Origin: Pseudoalteromonas haloplanktis ATCC 14393
GTDB lineage: Bacteria > Pseudomonadota > Gammaproteobacteria > Enterobacterales > Alteromonadaceae
Direction of reading: 5' to 3'
DNA: 64,000 bases
NCBI RefSeq assembly: GCF_000238355.1
Contig: NZ_AHCA01000005.1
Coordinates: 248,001-312,000, forward strand
Shown here: positions 20,412 through 28,501 of the stretch, piece by piece
How positions within the stretch are numbered: position 1 is the first letter of the stretch
Layout: every line of letters starts with the position of its first letter
Translations under genes and position numbers: made by a program
The notes under the pieces: model-generated
Seen by the model: only the letters and a program-made list of their open reading frames with translations
Databases searched by the model: none
Told to the model about the DNA's origin: nothing

Positions 20412-20517
20412 GTTAACAAGGCAAATTAAAAAATGCGGACAAAAAACAGTTGGCTTTGTTCGTACCTCACAAATTTTAGCCAACTATTTTTAGCCGTTTA
20501 TTTGCGGCGTTAGGGCT
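20412..20517 (+). other. attC site 1
   Basis: The site begins GTTAACAAGGC (R''-L'') and ends GCGGCGTTAGGG (L'-R'), with complementary internal arms including AGTTGGCT/AGCCAACT. It is about 106 bp and nearly identical to the site at 22487-22590, as expected for attC sites of one chromosomal integron. Confidence 0.8.
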
Positions 20518-20533
20518 AAAAAGGATAGTTTTT

Positions 20534-21046
20534 ATGGAAAGTATGAATATGAACAAAGTCATGTTGCTAGTCGATTTCATGGGCATTGGCGAAGATTTCA
20601 TTTTCCATTTGGAAGCCAAATACAAATGTGTAATTGAGGTCGGAGAGTTAGTCGATGCACTTGATAAGGAAGGTATCGAGCCACCTTTGGATGAAAATAT
20701 AATTCACAGCTTTATTTCATCGTCTAGTTACTTAGATACTTGCACCCCAATATTAGAACGTATAGTTCTACGCGATGAAGATAGTGTTTTACCTGGTGGG
20801 ATTGAAAGTGAACTCACCAAGAAGAAGTATAAAATTAAGGGTGAAGTTTGGGACGTACACCAAGATGACGTTGACCCTTTCCCTTCCTCGCCACATGCAC
20901 ATAATTACGATGAGAATGTGGTTATGCACCTAGGCACGGGAGATTTATATAGAAGTCGAAAGTTAGTTGGAAGGGTAAACAAAAAGCACTTTCTGAGGCT
21001 AAGAGCGCTAATTAATAATGTTGAACTTCCAGCATTGGAAATTTAG
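20534..21046 (+). CDS. Cassette gene 2: conserved hypothetical protein
   Basis: This 170-aa soluble protein has an acidic N-terminal half and a C-terminal block with DPFPSSPHAHNYDENV and a segment ending GDLYRSRKLVGRV. I recall that block from small proteins of plasmids and cassettes, but I know no function. The histidines in PHAHN could bind metal (inference). The ATG is preceded by AAGGA. The stop codon lies at the R'' box, where intron remnant 1 begins. Confidence 0.65.
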   Translation: MESMNMNKVMLLVDFMGIGEDFIFHLEAKYKCVIEVGELVDALDKEGIEPPLDENIIHSFISSSSYLDTCTPILERIVLRDEDSVLPGGIESELTKKKYKIKGEVWDVHQDDVDPFPSSPHAHNYDENVVMHLGTGDLYRSRKLVGRVNKKHFLRLRALINNVELPALEI

Positions 21047-21052
21047 CCCTAA

Positions 21053-21832
21053 TCGGGTAGCCGGAGGTCTCTAACCTCCAGCCCCCACACCACCCATCAT
21101 GCGCTTTTTATTTGCAGGAAGTGCAATGGGCGGTTCATCTCCCGTAATGAATATTGATCCAAATATCGCTTAATGACGCTAAACCTTGTGACGCTAAGTA
21201 GTCATTGCCTAGCGCAATGTTAATTCCTTTTGTTTTGAGCTGTGACAAGAGTCTTCGCTTGCAAGCGCCTACTTTTGGTGCAGGTGTACCACAAGCTATG
21301 GCGAGTCGTTCGCTAACACCCAATTTCATTAAACTGCGTACTTTTGTGCGTGCTATTCCTTTGTAAAGAACGTCATTGCCGCCAGTAGCACATTTTATCC
21401 TACGGCGTATCCAGTGATCTAAATTCACCGTTAGCTGATAAGCGTTGGTTGTATACCCAGCCGCGTAAATTTTTTGGGTCTAGAATCTGTATCACTCTAA
21501 AGCGCAGCGCCTCATACCCTCTTTGTGAATAATTCAACTAAAGATTTTTTGCACAAAGAGAAGGGAATGAGAAGTAAATGAGGATGAACTTGAAGGCTAA
21601 TATTGATATGTGAAAACACGATGCATTAATAAAGGTAAGCCCATATCACCTCAAATAAGCCAATCAAACACCTGTCATACCTTCCAAAACACCAATTAAA
21701 GCAACAGCAAATCTTCTTTTTATATTTTATGTAAAACTGAAGTAACCGATTGAATCAAAATAGGAACTCGGCTATGGTTAATGCATCAATAAAAATAAAT
21801 TAAAAACGAGTTAATCTACAGGCTCGTTATAT
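21053..21832 (-). mobile_element. Group II intron remnant 1 (IIC-attC type) inside an attC
   Basis: On the minus strand the end of this block shows domain V/VI-like pairing (CCGCCCAT with ATGGGTGG, then CTGGAGG with CCTCCGG) and ends GGCTACCCGA at the boundary of the upstream cassette. Upstream of it is the C-terminal part of a group II reverse transcriptase/maturase gene (21135-21428). The left flank is R''-like (GCCCTAA). The right flank, AACGAG...CTCGTTATAT, is the rest of the attC. The 5' half of the intron and most of the RT gene are missing. The 3' junction is sharp, the 5' junction is not defined. Confidence 0.72.
21135..21428 (-). pseudogene. C-terminal fragment of group II intron reverse transcriptase/maturase
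   Basis: The 97-residue frame reads LDHWIRRRIKC, then KLGVSERLAIACGTP, then GINIALGNDYLASQGLASL. This order of motifs matches the X/maturase region and tail of group II intron-encoded proteins, especially the xVNxALxNxYxxxxGLxSL block. The polymerase domain with YADD is absent. Just upstream another frame reads LDPKNLRGWVYNQRLS, suggesting a frameshift. It cannot encode a working maturase. Confidence 0.7.
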
Positions 21833-21857
21833 GCTAAACGGTTGCAGCCAAATCTAG

Positions 21858-22097
21858 ATGAACATTATAAAGCTTAGAAGATTTACAATTTACGCATTTA
21901 TTTTCTGGTTCGTAGTATTTCTGTGGTCATTTTATCGGATGGAAACGTGTGGTTATGACTGCGGTATATTTACACTCCATAGTGGGGGCGCAACAGTCTT
22001 TTATTATTTGCTATCTTTCTGGCTTGGGTTAGCATCTCTAGCCATTTTTGTTGGTTCTACTTTTTACTTATTCAAACTTAAACGTAAAACCAAATAG
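21858..22097 (+). CDS. Cassette gene 3: two-helix membrane protein, unknown
   Basis: The 79-aa product has two transmembrane helices (about 9-25 and 45-71) separated by a loop with cysteines (CGYDCG), and a lysine/arginine-rich end. Start ATG lies 25 bp after the attC R' of remnant 1. I do not recognise the family. Confidence 0.6.
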   Translation: MNIIKLRRFTIYAFIFWFVVFLWSFYRMETCGYDCGIFTLHSGGATVFYYLLSFWLGLASLAIFVGSTFYLFKLKRKTK

Positions 22098-22110
22098 AGC
22101 AAAATTAAAA

Positions 22111-22203
22111 TAATAAGGTGTAAATTGCACGCATATAAAAAAACATAAACTGGAAAATTACTCGCTGTCGCTCCGTATTTTCCAGTTATATTAAGCGTTA
22201 TAC
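22111..22203 (+). other. attC site after cassette gene 3
   Basis: An 11-bp perfect inverted repeat, AACTGGAAAAT/ATTTTCCAGTT, is enclosed by TAATAAGGTG on the left and TTAAGCGTTATAC on the right. The R' box GTTATAC fits the consensus. The left box is degenerate. Confidence 0.6.
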
Positions 22204-22226
22204 TGCCCCTGATATTGGAGTGATTC

Positions 22227-22475
22227 GTGGAAGATAATTACTTAGAAATAGCTCTGATCGTTGCAGTTGTTTTAAATGTCATTGTAACGTTTTTAGTCGC
22301 CAAATCTGAATCCTTTGAGAAAGCACAAAAGATTGCTCAAATTGTTATTATTTGGGTAATACCGTTTATAGCATCCATTGGTATTTTAATTTTCATCCTA
22401 ACCGACAATGACACCAAATTACCCCCTTCTTCACGAGGAGGTGGTGCAAATGAAAAAGTCAGTCAGCTTGAGTAA
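22227..22475 (+). CDS. Cassette gene 4: small membrane protein, unknown
   Basis: The 82-aa product has two hydrophobic segments (about 5-24 and 35-58) and a polar tail rich in glycine and serine. It uses a GTG start behind TTGGAGTG. It is flanked by attC sites on both sides. No family recognised. Confidence 0.6.
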   Translation: MEDNYLEIALIVAVVLNVIVTFLVAKSESFEKAQKIAQIVIIWVIPFIASIGILIFILTDNDTKLPPSSRGGGANEKVSQLE

Positions 22476-22486
22476 GTTTACGGCAG

Positions 22487-22590
22487 TATAACAAGGCAAA
22501 TTAAAAAGTGCGGACAAAAAACAGTTGGCTTTGTTTGTACCTCACAAATTATAGCCAACTATTTTTAGCCGTTTATTTGCGGCGTTGAAT
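22487..22590 (+). other. attC site after cassette gene 4
   Basis: This site starts ATAACAAGGC and ends GCGGCGTTGAAT. It differs from the attC at 20412-20517 at only a few positions over about 100 bp. Confidence 0.8.
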
Positions 22591-22609
22591 CATACTAAAG
22601 GAGTTCAAA

Positions 22610-23227
22610 TTGATTAAAAAGATTTTCAAATCACTTAAGTTTAAATCAACTTATTCAACAGATAAGAATGTTGAAACATTTACTGAAACACCTGTAGAAA
22701 CTAATCCTTTAATTGAGCTTGCAAAAGTATTATCTGATAACGACCCTGAAGTTCACGAAAGAGTATCGCTTTATATAAATGACAATAATAAATACTTCAT
22801 TGATAATGAGGAAGAATTGAGCGAACGCTGTATTGAATCAGGTACGGAATTAACCAGTGAAGTTGTATTAATTAACGAATTAAGATGCCGTAACTATATT
22901 GCATACATAGACCATTCAGAGGAAGCTGATCGAACTATTAAATACTTAGATTCACTAAGTGGTAACGTTCTTTCAGCTAATAAAGGTTTCGATGATTTAA
23001 TTTCCGCATATTCTTCCGCGGGGCTACATAATGCGATTGGAAACTTTTTATATAACTCAAAAATAGGACCAATGCCCTATGAGTTCTTGAAAAAGTCAGG
23101 ATATTCTCTTGCTAACATTGACGAAGGTTCAGACGCATTAGCTTTAATACTTATAAAAAATAATATTACAAATTGTGTTATTGAACTTTCTGGAAGTTCT
23201 AACTTAAAGTTAAAGGTTCTTGGATAG
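22610..23227 (+). CDS. Cassette gene 5: hypothetical soluble protein
   Basis: The 205-aa product is acidic in the middle and has no membrane segment or motif I recognise. It starts with TTG behind AAAGGAG, 20 bp after an attC. Its stop codon is 17 bp before intron remnant 2. It is probably a one-gene cassette. Confidence 0.6.
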   Translation: MIKKIFKSLKFKSTYSTDKNVETFTETPVETNPLIELAKVLSDNDPEVHERVSLYINDNNKYFIDNEEELSERCIESGTELTSEVVLINELRCRNYIAYIDHSEEADRTIKYLDSLSGNVLSANKGFDDLISAYSSAGLHNAIGNFLYNSKIGPMPYEFLKKSGYSLANIDEGSDALALILIKNNITNCVIELSGSSNLKLKVLG

Positions 23228-23244
23228 GGAAACCAGCAACATAA

Positions 23245-23996
23245 TCGGGTAGCCGGAGGTCTCTATCCTCCAGCCCCCACACCACCCATCATGCGCTTTT
23301 TATTTGCAGGAAGTGCAATGGGCGGTTCATCTCCCGTAATGAATATTGATCCAAATATCTCTCAATGACACTAAACCTTGTGGCGCTAAGTAGTCATTGC
23401 CTAGCGCAATGTTAATTCCTTTTGTTTTGAGCTGTGGCAAGGGCCTTCGCTTGCAAGCGCCTACTTTTGGTGCAGGTGTACCACAAGCTATGGCGAGTCG
23501 TTCGCTAACACCCAATTTCATTAAACTGCGTACTTTAGTACGTGCTATTCCTTTGTAAAGAGCGCCATTGCCGCCAGTAGCACATTCTTATCCTACGGTG
23601 TATCCAGTGATCTAAATCCACCATTAAGTAATTAAAATAAAGGTAAATATAGACAGCTGAATATTACCGCTAATAAAGGCATGAGCAAGTTAACCTTACG
23701 CGGACAAACGAAAGTGAATGCCTTCACTTCATTCTGCGGCAACTGTATTGCTTAGTTCATAATATAGAAAAGCTGCAAAACACGATGCATTAATAAAGGT
23801 AAGCTGCTACCTCTGACAAATAAGCCACTTAAACACCTGTCATACATTCCAAAACGCCCATTAAAGCAACAGTAAATCCACTTTTTATATTTTTTACGTG
23901 AAAGTCAGTTGTCGATTGAATCAAAATAGGAACTCGGCTATGGTAAATGCATCAATAAAAATAAATTAAAAACGAGTTAATCTACAGGCTCGTTAT
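23245..23996 (-). mobile_element. Group II intron remnant 2 inside an attC
   Basis: The first 190 bp are nearly identical to remnant 1, including the domain V/VI-like hairpins and the RT tail (23327-23521, residues KLGVSER to IHYGR). The left flank is ACATAA. Past the RT fragment the sequence diverges from remnant 1 (23620-23770) and matches remnant 3, then returns to the shared AT-rich block and the attC remainder AACGAG...CTCGTTATGT (23971-23998). Confidence 0.72.
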
Positions 23997-24005
23997 GTGG
24001 GTGAT

Positions 24006-24509
24006 ATGATAGAGAGCGAGCATATTATTCAAGCAAGGAGAAAAGAATATCTCGTTGGCAGAGATATCGAAGGGTTTACTCCTAAAGAGTACAAAATAAT
24101 TAATTCTAAGGGGTATTGGTTAAAAGCGCTCGCTTCAGGAGACTTGAAGCCAGAAACAGAAGCTCAAGCCAATTTTATTGAAGTTTGTAATGGTAATCGT
24201 GAGCCTGAATCAGAATACGAAAAAGCTTGGATGAAGTACCAATCTCTAAATATTGCTTTTCTTATGAGCAAAAAGATCGATCAAGGTAATTTTGAAATCA
24301 TTCAGGTGCTATCTCAGGAGTTGCCAGATTTAGTCTTTGATACGCTAATTAAATACCTTCGTAAAAAAGAGAATGTTTGTTCTGATTCACCATCAAGACT
24401 AAAAATTCAAAAAACGATCATCAAGATACGAAATATTCAGAATAAAGGCAAAAGTCAAACGCGTTTTAATATTACCAATTGGGGAGGGCTGCATGACTTT
24501 GGTTTATAA
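24006..24509 (+). CDS. Cassette gene 6: DUF413/MaoP-like protein
   Basis: Residues about 10-80 follow the DUF413 pattern (GFTPKEYKIINSKGYWLKAL, then ETEAQANFIEVCNG, then EYEKAWMKYQ). That family includes MaoP, which acts in organising the Ori macrodomain of the E. coli chromosome. The C-terminal 85 residues are lysine-rich and unassigned. The ATG at 24006 is preferred to a GTG at 23997 that overlaps the attC R' box. A DUF413 protein carried as a cassette is unusual. The family call is by eye. Confidence 0.6.
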   Translation: MIESEHIIQARRKEYLVGRDIEGFTPKEYKIINSKGYWLKALASGDLKPETEAQANFIEVCNGNREPESEYEKAWMKYQSLNIAFLMSKKIDQGNFEIIQVLSQELPDLVFDTLIKYLRKKENVCSDSPSRLKIQKTIIKIRNIQNKGKSQTRFNITNWGGLHDFGL

Positions 24510-24527
24510 GTCAAAAGTAAAGAAAAT

Positions 24528-24578
24528 AGGACAGGCACAATTTTTTTGCAAAAATGATATAAAATATGTGCCTGTCCT
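24528..24578. repeat. REP-like hairpin or terminator after cassette gene 6
   Basis: AGGACAGGCACA and TGTGCCTGTCCT are 12-bp perfect inverted arms around a 27-nt AT-rich loop, followed by TTTTTC. It could end transcription of gene 6. The arm sequence resembles palindromes seen with REP-associated transposases, but no such gene is in this window. The rest of 24579-24720 shows nothing. Confidence 0.6.
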
Positions 24579-24720
24579 TTTTCACCTTACTTCGGTTGGA
24601 CAAAAGCAAATATCTAGAAATTCAAAGGGGAGAGAGAGAAAACTTTGCAAAATCAAATCATCCAAGGCACAGTTGATAGAATATAAAAATTAAAGAAAGG
24701 TGAGGAAATGGTCTGTCAAA

Positions 24721-24750
24721 ATCGACTTTTTCTACAGCCTCGTTAGGTGC
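24721..24750 (+). other. Half attC (R' side) between cassette genes 6 and 7
   Basis: CTACAGCCTCGTTAGGTGC repeats the right end of the intron-interrupted attC sites (CTACAGGCTCGTTA), with R' box GTTAGGT. No matching left half was found, so the site looks truncated. Confidence 0.5.
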
Positions 24751-24760
24751 AACTCAGATT

Positions 24761-25258
24761 ATGCTTAAAAACTTCACATTATTTGTAATATTTATCATTT
24801 TTTCTAATTTCGTGATTGCAAAAAATATAAATAATCAGAATGTTTTAGGAACTTGGATTATTAATCATAATGATGAACACGTGGATTATAGCGTAATTGA
24901 ATATCAAGAGAGTGGTGATAAATGTGAAATAGCATTTTCATTAGTTTATTCCTTAGACGTTACTATGTATTGGAATAAGTGGGAGATCATAGATGGCGTA
25001 ATCCACTCTACCATGCACAATACAACTAGTTTTTTAGAGTATGGTACAAAAGTTGAGGATAAGATTTTAACTTTAAATAAAAATGAGCTATTCGTAGATA
25101 TGCTTATCCCCGAAGGTGAACATAGCACTGAATATCATTATAAAAATCATAAGGCTAAGTTAGGACAGGTTTGTAATACTGTAAAGAAATACTTTAAAAA
25201 TAAAAGTAAAGCAGATTCGCACAATGTTGCATCTAATCGGGTAGCCGGAGGTCTCTAA
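24761..25258 (+). CDS. Cassette gene 7: exported protein whose end is encoded by intron sequence
   Basis: A signal peptide (residues 1-20, ending FVIAK) precedes a mainly beta-rich domain that may be lipocalin-like (GTWIINHNDEHVDYSVIEY), with two cysteines. No family is certain. The frame runs past the intron junction at 25237, so the last seven residues, NRVAGGL, are translated from the antisense of the intron 3' end. The original stop codon was presumably displaced. Confidence 0.6.
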   Translation: MLKNFTLFVIFIIFSNFVIAKNINNQNVLGTWIINHNDEHVDYSVIEYQESGDKCEIAFSLVYSLDVTMYWNKWEIIDGVIHSTMHNTTSFLEYGTKVEDKILTLNKNELFVDMLIPEGEHSTEYHYKNHKAKLGQVCNTVKKYFKNKSKADSHNVASNRVAGGL

Positions 25259-26047
25259 TCTCCAGCCTCCACACCACCCATCATGCGCTTTTTATTTGCA
25301 GGAAGTGCAATGGGCGGTTCATCTCCTGAAATGAATATTGATCCAAATATCTCTTAATGACGCTAAACCTTGTGACGCTAAGTAGTCATTGCCTAGCGCA
25401 ATGTTAATTCCTTTTGTTTTTGAGCTTCTACAAGGACCTTTACTGGTGATGCCACATGCAATGGCGAGTCGTTCGCTAACACCCAATTTCATTAAACTGC
25501 GTACTTTGGTGCGGACTATTCCTTTGTAAAGAGCGCCATTGCCGCCAGTAGCACATTCTTATCCTACGGCGTATCCAGTGATCTAAATCCACCATTAAGT
25601 AATTAAAATAAAGGTAAAAAATAGACAGCCCAATGGGACGGCAGCATTTATTGAAGCAATGGCAAACGTCTAGGCTTTATAGAGCCTGCTCTCATTTAAA
25701 TAAACAGCTGAATATTACCGCTAATAAAGGCATGAGCAAGTTAACCTTACGCGGACAAACGAAAGTGAATGCCTTCACTTCATTCTGCGGCAACTGTATT
25801 GCTTAGTTCATAATATAGAAACGCTGCAAAACAAGATGCATTAATAAAGGTAAGCTGCTACCTCTGACAAATAAGCCACTTAAACACCTGTCATACATTC
25901 CAAAACGCCCATTAGAGCAACAGTAAATGCACTTTTTATATTTTTGACGTGAAAGTTAGATGTCGATTGAATCAAAATAGGAACTCGGCTATGGTAAATG
26001 CATCAATAAAAATAAATTAAAAACGAGTTAATCTACAGGCTCGTTAG
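25237..26047 (-). mobile_element. Group II intron remnant 3 inside an attC
   Basis: The 3'-end block matches remnants 1 and 2, with left flank ATCTAA. The RT tail is broken by a deletion near 25430-25450 that removes the KVGACKRR region. It shares the block 25590-25860 with remnant 2 and carries a further 70 bp (25625-25700) absent there. It ends with the attC remainder AACGAG...CTCGTTAGCT (26022-26049). Confidence 0.7.
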
Positions 26048-26063
26048 CTGCCAATAGGTAAAT

Positions 26064-26630
26064 TTGAAGTTGGACAATAAATTGACGATTAAACAAGCTC
26101 ATATCATCTGGATAGCATCTATCGTAAATATCGGTATTGGCATTATTATTCCTGGCTTTGATGTTCTTTCAAAAAGTATCAGCCACGTGGCCCTTGAAGC
26201 ACCGATATTCGCTTTTATACACAGAGCAATGGATATAGTGATTGGCCTTTCGATGTCACTGTTTGCAGTCGGTCTTTTCAAAATAAGCCCACACAAGTTC
26301 TCCGCAGCCTCACTCACTACTTTGCTCCTTGGTTGTAGCATGGTCAGTGCAGGGATTTGGACTTTGGAGTCACCACTTCATTTATTGTACAACTTATCAA
26401 TCTTTATGATTCTTATACCTGTTTGTACGGCGCTAGAATTTAAGAACATTGTCAAATCGTCAAAATTTGAAGCATTTTGTGTTCTGTTATCTTTATTTCA
26501 TGTCTTAATGTTTTGGTTAATTTATGCGGGGTTTATTCCTCAACCTTATAATGGCCTAATACAAAGAATTTGGGCCGTACCAACAATGGGATGGTTCGGT
26601 TACGCGGCATGGCAGCTAACAAGGCGCTAA
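26064..26630 (+). CDS. Cassette gene 8: DUF998-like membrane protein
   Basis: The 188-aa product has about six transmembrane helices, and its pattern (SISHVALEAPIFAFIHRAMD, then PLHLLYNLSIF) resembles the DUF998 family. Function is unknown. The start used is TTG at 26064. Its last residues, LTRR, and the stop codon are encoded inside the R'' end of the following attC (CTAACAAGGCGCTAA), a common feature of cassettes. Confidence 0.6.
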   Translation: MKLDNKLTIKQAHIIWIASIVNIGIGIIIPGFDVLSKSISHVALEAPIFAFIHRAMDIVIGLSMSLFAVGLFKISPHKFSAASLTTLLLGCSMVSAGIWTLESPLHLLYNLSIFMILIPVCTALEFKNIVKSSKFEAFCVLLSLFHVLMFWLIYAGFIPQPYNGLIQRIWAVPTMGWFGYAAWQLTRR

Positions 26631-26716
26631 ACTCGCTCCCTTCGGTCGCTGGGACAATAACACTGCGGTGCTGCGCACTTTATCGCAGTATTATTGCTCG
26701 TTAGCTTAGCGTTAGC
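26615..26716 (+). other. attC site after cassette gene 8
   Basis: The site begins GCTAACAAGGCGCTAAAC and ends TTAGCTTAGCGTTAGC, with the inner arms AATAACACTGCG and CGCAGTATTATT. It is a well-formed attC of a different sequence type from sites 1 and 4. Confidence 0.82.
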
Positions 26717-26743
26717 ATTCAAATCATATGAGTCACATATTTA

Positions 26744-27415
26744 ATGAGTAGATTAGTATTAATTACTTTCGTATTGTTCAGTCAAGTTGCTTATTCCAGT
26801 ACTAGCGTTTGTCATGGCACTACTTCAAATGGAAGTTTAGAGAATGGTGTTGAATTACCAAGTGATGGAAATAATTTCGTCAGTTATAGTACTGTTGCAA
26901 GACTAGCAGGCAGAACTTATGTGCATTCTACCGTCAAATCTATCATTATAAACTCTTATAAAAACTTAGAAGAAACTATGCCAAATACTGTATATAAATA
27001 TGCAGAAACTGGATACGAAAGCGGTGGGAAATTCCGCCCTCATAAAACGCATCAAAATGGTTTGTCTGTAGACTTTATGACACCAGTGAAAAATGAGAAA
27101 GGTCAATCAGATCATTTGCCTACAAACCCTTTTAATAAGTTCGGCTACAATATTGAATTTGATTCTTCAGGTAAATACGAAGAGTTTACAATCGATTATG
27201 ATGCATTAGCAGCTCATATTGTCGAGTTGGACAAAGAGTCTAAAAAGCAAGGTGTTGGTTTGTGGCGGGTGATATTTGATCCAGAATTACAACCACATTT
27301 GTTTAAAACTAAGCATTCTGAATACCTTAAAACGAACATTCAGTTTTCTAAAAAACGGTCTTGGGTACGCCATGATGAACACTATCATGTTGATTTCGAA
27401 GTTCCGTGTAGATGA
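26744..27415 (+). CDS. Cassette gene 9: MepA-like (peptidase M74) murein endopeptidase
   Basis: A signal peptide (residues 1-18) precedes a domain with KTHQNGLSVDFMTP and RHDEHYHVDFEVPC, corresponding to the H-x-x-G-x-x-x-D and H-x-H metal ligands of penicillin-insensitive murein endopeptidases and other LAS peptidases. It would cut peptidoglycan cross-links in the periplasm. Such genes are known as integron cassettes. The chain is shorter than E. coli MepA (223 against 274 aa). Its stop codon is 7 bp before intron remnant 4. Confidence 0.75.
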   Translation: MSRLVLITFVLFSQVAYSSTSVCHGTTSNGSLENGVELPSDGNNFVSYSTVARLAGRTYVHSTVKSIIINSYKNLEETMPNTVYKYAETGYESGGKFRPHKTHQNGLSVDFMTPVKNEKGQSDHLPTNPFNKFGYNIEFDSSGKYEEFTIDYDALAAHIVELDKESKKQGVGLWRVIFDPELQPHLFKTKHSEYLKTNIQFSKKRSWVRHDEHYHVDFEVPCR

Positions 27416-27422
27416 ATGCTAA

Positions 27423-27950
27423 TCGGGTAGCCGGAGGTCTCCCCCAGCCCCCACACCACCTATCATGCGCTTTTTATTTGCAGGAAGTGAAATGGGCGGT
27501 TCATTTCCCGTAATGAATATTGATCCAAATAACTCTTAATGACACTAAACCTTGTGGCGCTAAGTAGTCATTGCCTAGCGCAATGTTAATTCCTTTTGTT
27601 TTTGAGCTTCGACAAGGACCCTCGCTTGCAAGCGCCTACTTTTGGTACTGGTGATACCACATGCAATGGTGAGTCGTTCGCTAACACCCAATTTCATTAA
27701 ACTGCGTACTTTAGTGCGTGCTGTACCTTATAAATAGCGTCATTACCACGTAAATACTTCGTGGGTCTAGAATCTGTATTACTCTAAAGCGCAGCGTCTC
27801 TGAACCTCTTTGTGAATAATTCAATTAAAGATCTTTTACACAAAGAGAAGGGAATGAGAAGTAAATGAGGGAAACTTAGCGCTTAGTATTGGCATGGTTA
27901 AACCATCAATAAAAATTAATTTTAAACGAGTTATGCTACAGGCCCGTTAG
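27423..27950 (-). mobile_element. Group II intron remnant 4 inside an attC
   Basis: The same 3' junction is seen (left flank TGCTAA). The domain VI-like hairpin has lost its loop bases, and the RT tail carries several frameshifts. Beyond the RT piece the sequence (GGGTCTAGAATCTGTATTAC, 27760 onward) matches remnants 1 and 5 and not 2 and 3. It ends with AACGAG...CCCGTTAGCC (27925-27951). Confidence 0.7.
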
Positions 27951-28002
27951 CCATTTTTCACAAAACTTGCGTTTATCATCAAAAAGGTATACTTTTTACT
28001 CT

Positions 28003-28269
28003 ATGTATATTTTTGAATATGATCCTAATAAAAGCCAAATTAATCTCGATAAACATGGTATCGATTTTGAGGAAGCTAAATTACTGTGGAATGATCCTGA
28101 CTTACTCGAGATCCCTGCGAATACCAGCGATGAAGCTCGCTTTGTGATAATCGCATTTCACAACGGAAAACATTGGTCAGCTGTAATAACCTATAGAGAT
28201 AGTAATATCCGTATAATTTCAGTTAGACGTTCAAGAACTAGTGAGGTTAAATTTTATGAAAGCTTCTGA
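28003..28269 (+). CDS. brnT: BrnT-type ribonuclease toxin
   Basis: BrnT is a RelE-like RNase toxin. The 88-aa frame from 28003 begins MYIFEYDPNKSQINLDKHGIDFEEA, the family signature, and ends with RRSRTSEVKFYESF. The ATG is used in place of an in-frame TTG at 27967. A TATACT box at 27988-27993 suggests the cassette has its own promoter, usual for toxin-antitoxin cassettes. It overlaps brnA by 14 bp. Confidence 0.88.
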   Translation: MYIFEYDPNKSQINLDKHGIDFEEAKLLWNDPDLLEIPANTSDEARFVIIAFHNGKHWSAVITYRDSNIRIISVRRSRTSEVKFYESF

Positions 28270-28501
28270 TTTCGATAAAGAATTTGATGATGGCAATGAC
28301 ATTCTTGCTAATCTTGATTTATCTCAAGCTAAACGAACAAAACAAACAACTAAAAGGGTTAATGTTGATTTTCCTGAATGGATGCTCGATTCGCTAGATC
28401 GTGAAGCTAGTCGTGTTGGTGTAACAAGGCAGTCAATTATCAAAGTTTGGCTCGCTGAGCGTATAGAGAACTTGAGCCACCATAATATTAAACACGGCTA
28501 A
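28256..28501 (+). CDS. brnA: BrnA-type antitoxin
   Basis: The 81-aa protein has an acidic N-terminus and a C-terminal ribbon-helix-helix domain (RVNVDFPEWMLDSLDREASR, then VTRQSIIKVWLAERI), which binds DNA and neutralises BrnT. The stop codon TAA is completed by the last base before intron remnant 5 (28502), so the gene ends exactly at the attC R'' box. Confidence 0.88.
   Translation: MKASDFDKEFDDGNDILANLDLSQAKRTKQTTKRVNVDFPEWMLDSLDREASRVGVTRQSIIKVWLAERIENLSHHNIKHG

Noticed and set aside
21135..21428. Functional intron-encoded reverse transcriptase
   Set aside because: Only the C-terminal maturase tail remains; the polymerase core is absent from every copy in this window.
24493..24693. 66-aa frame after cassette gene 6
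   Set aside because: It overlaps the end of gene 6, runs through the perfect hairpin and has no ribosome-binding site.
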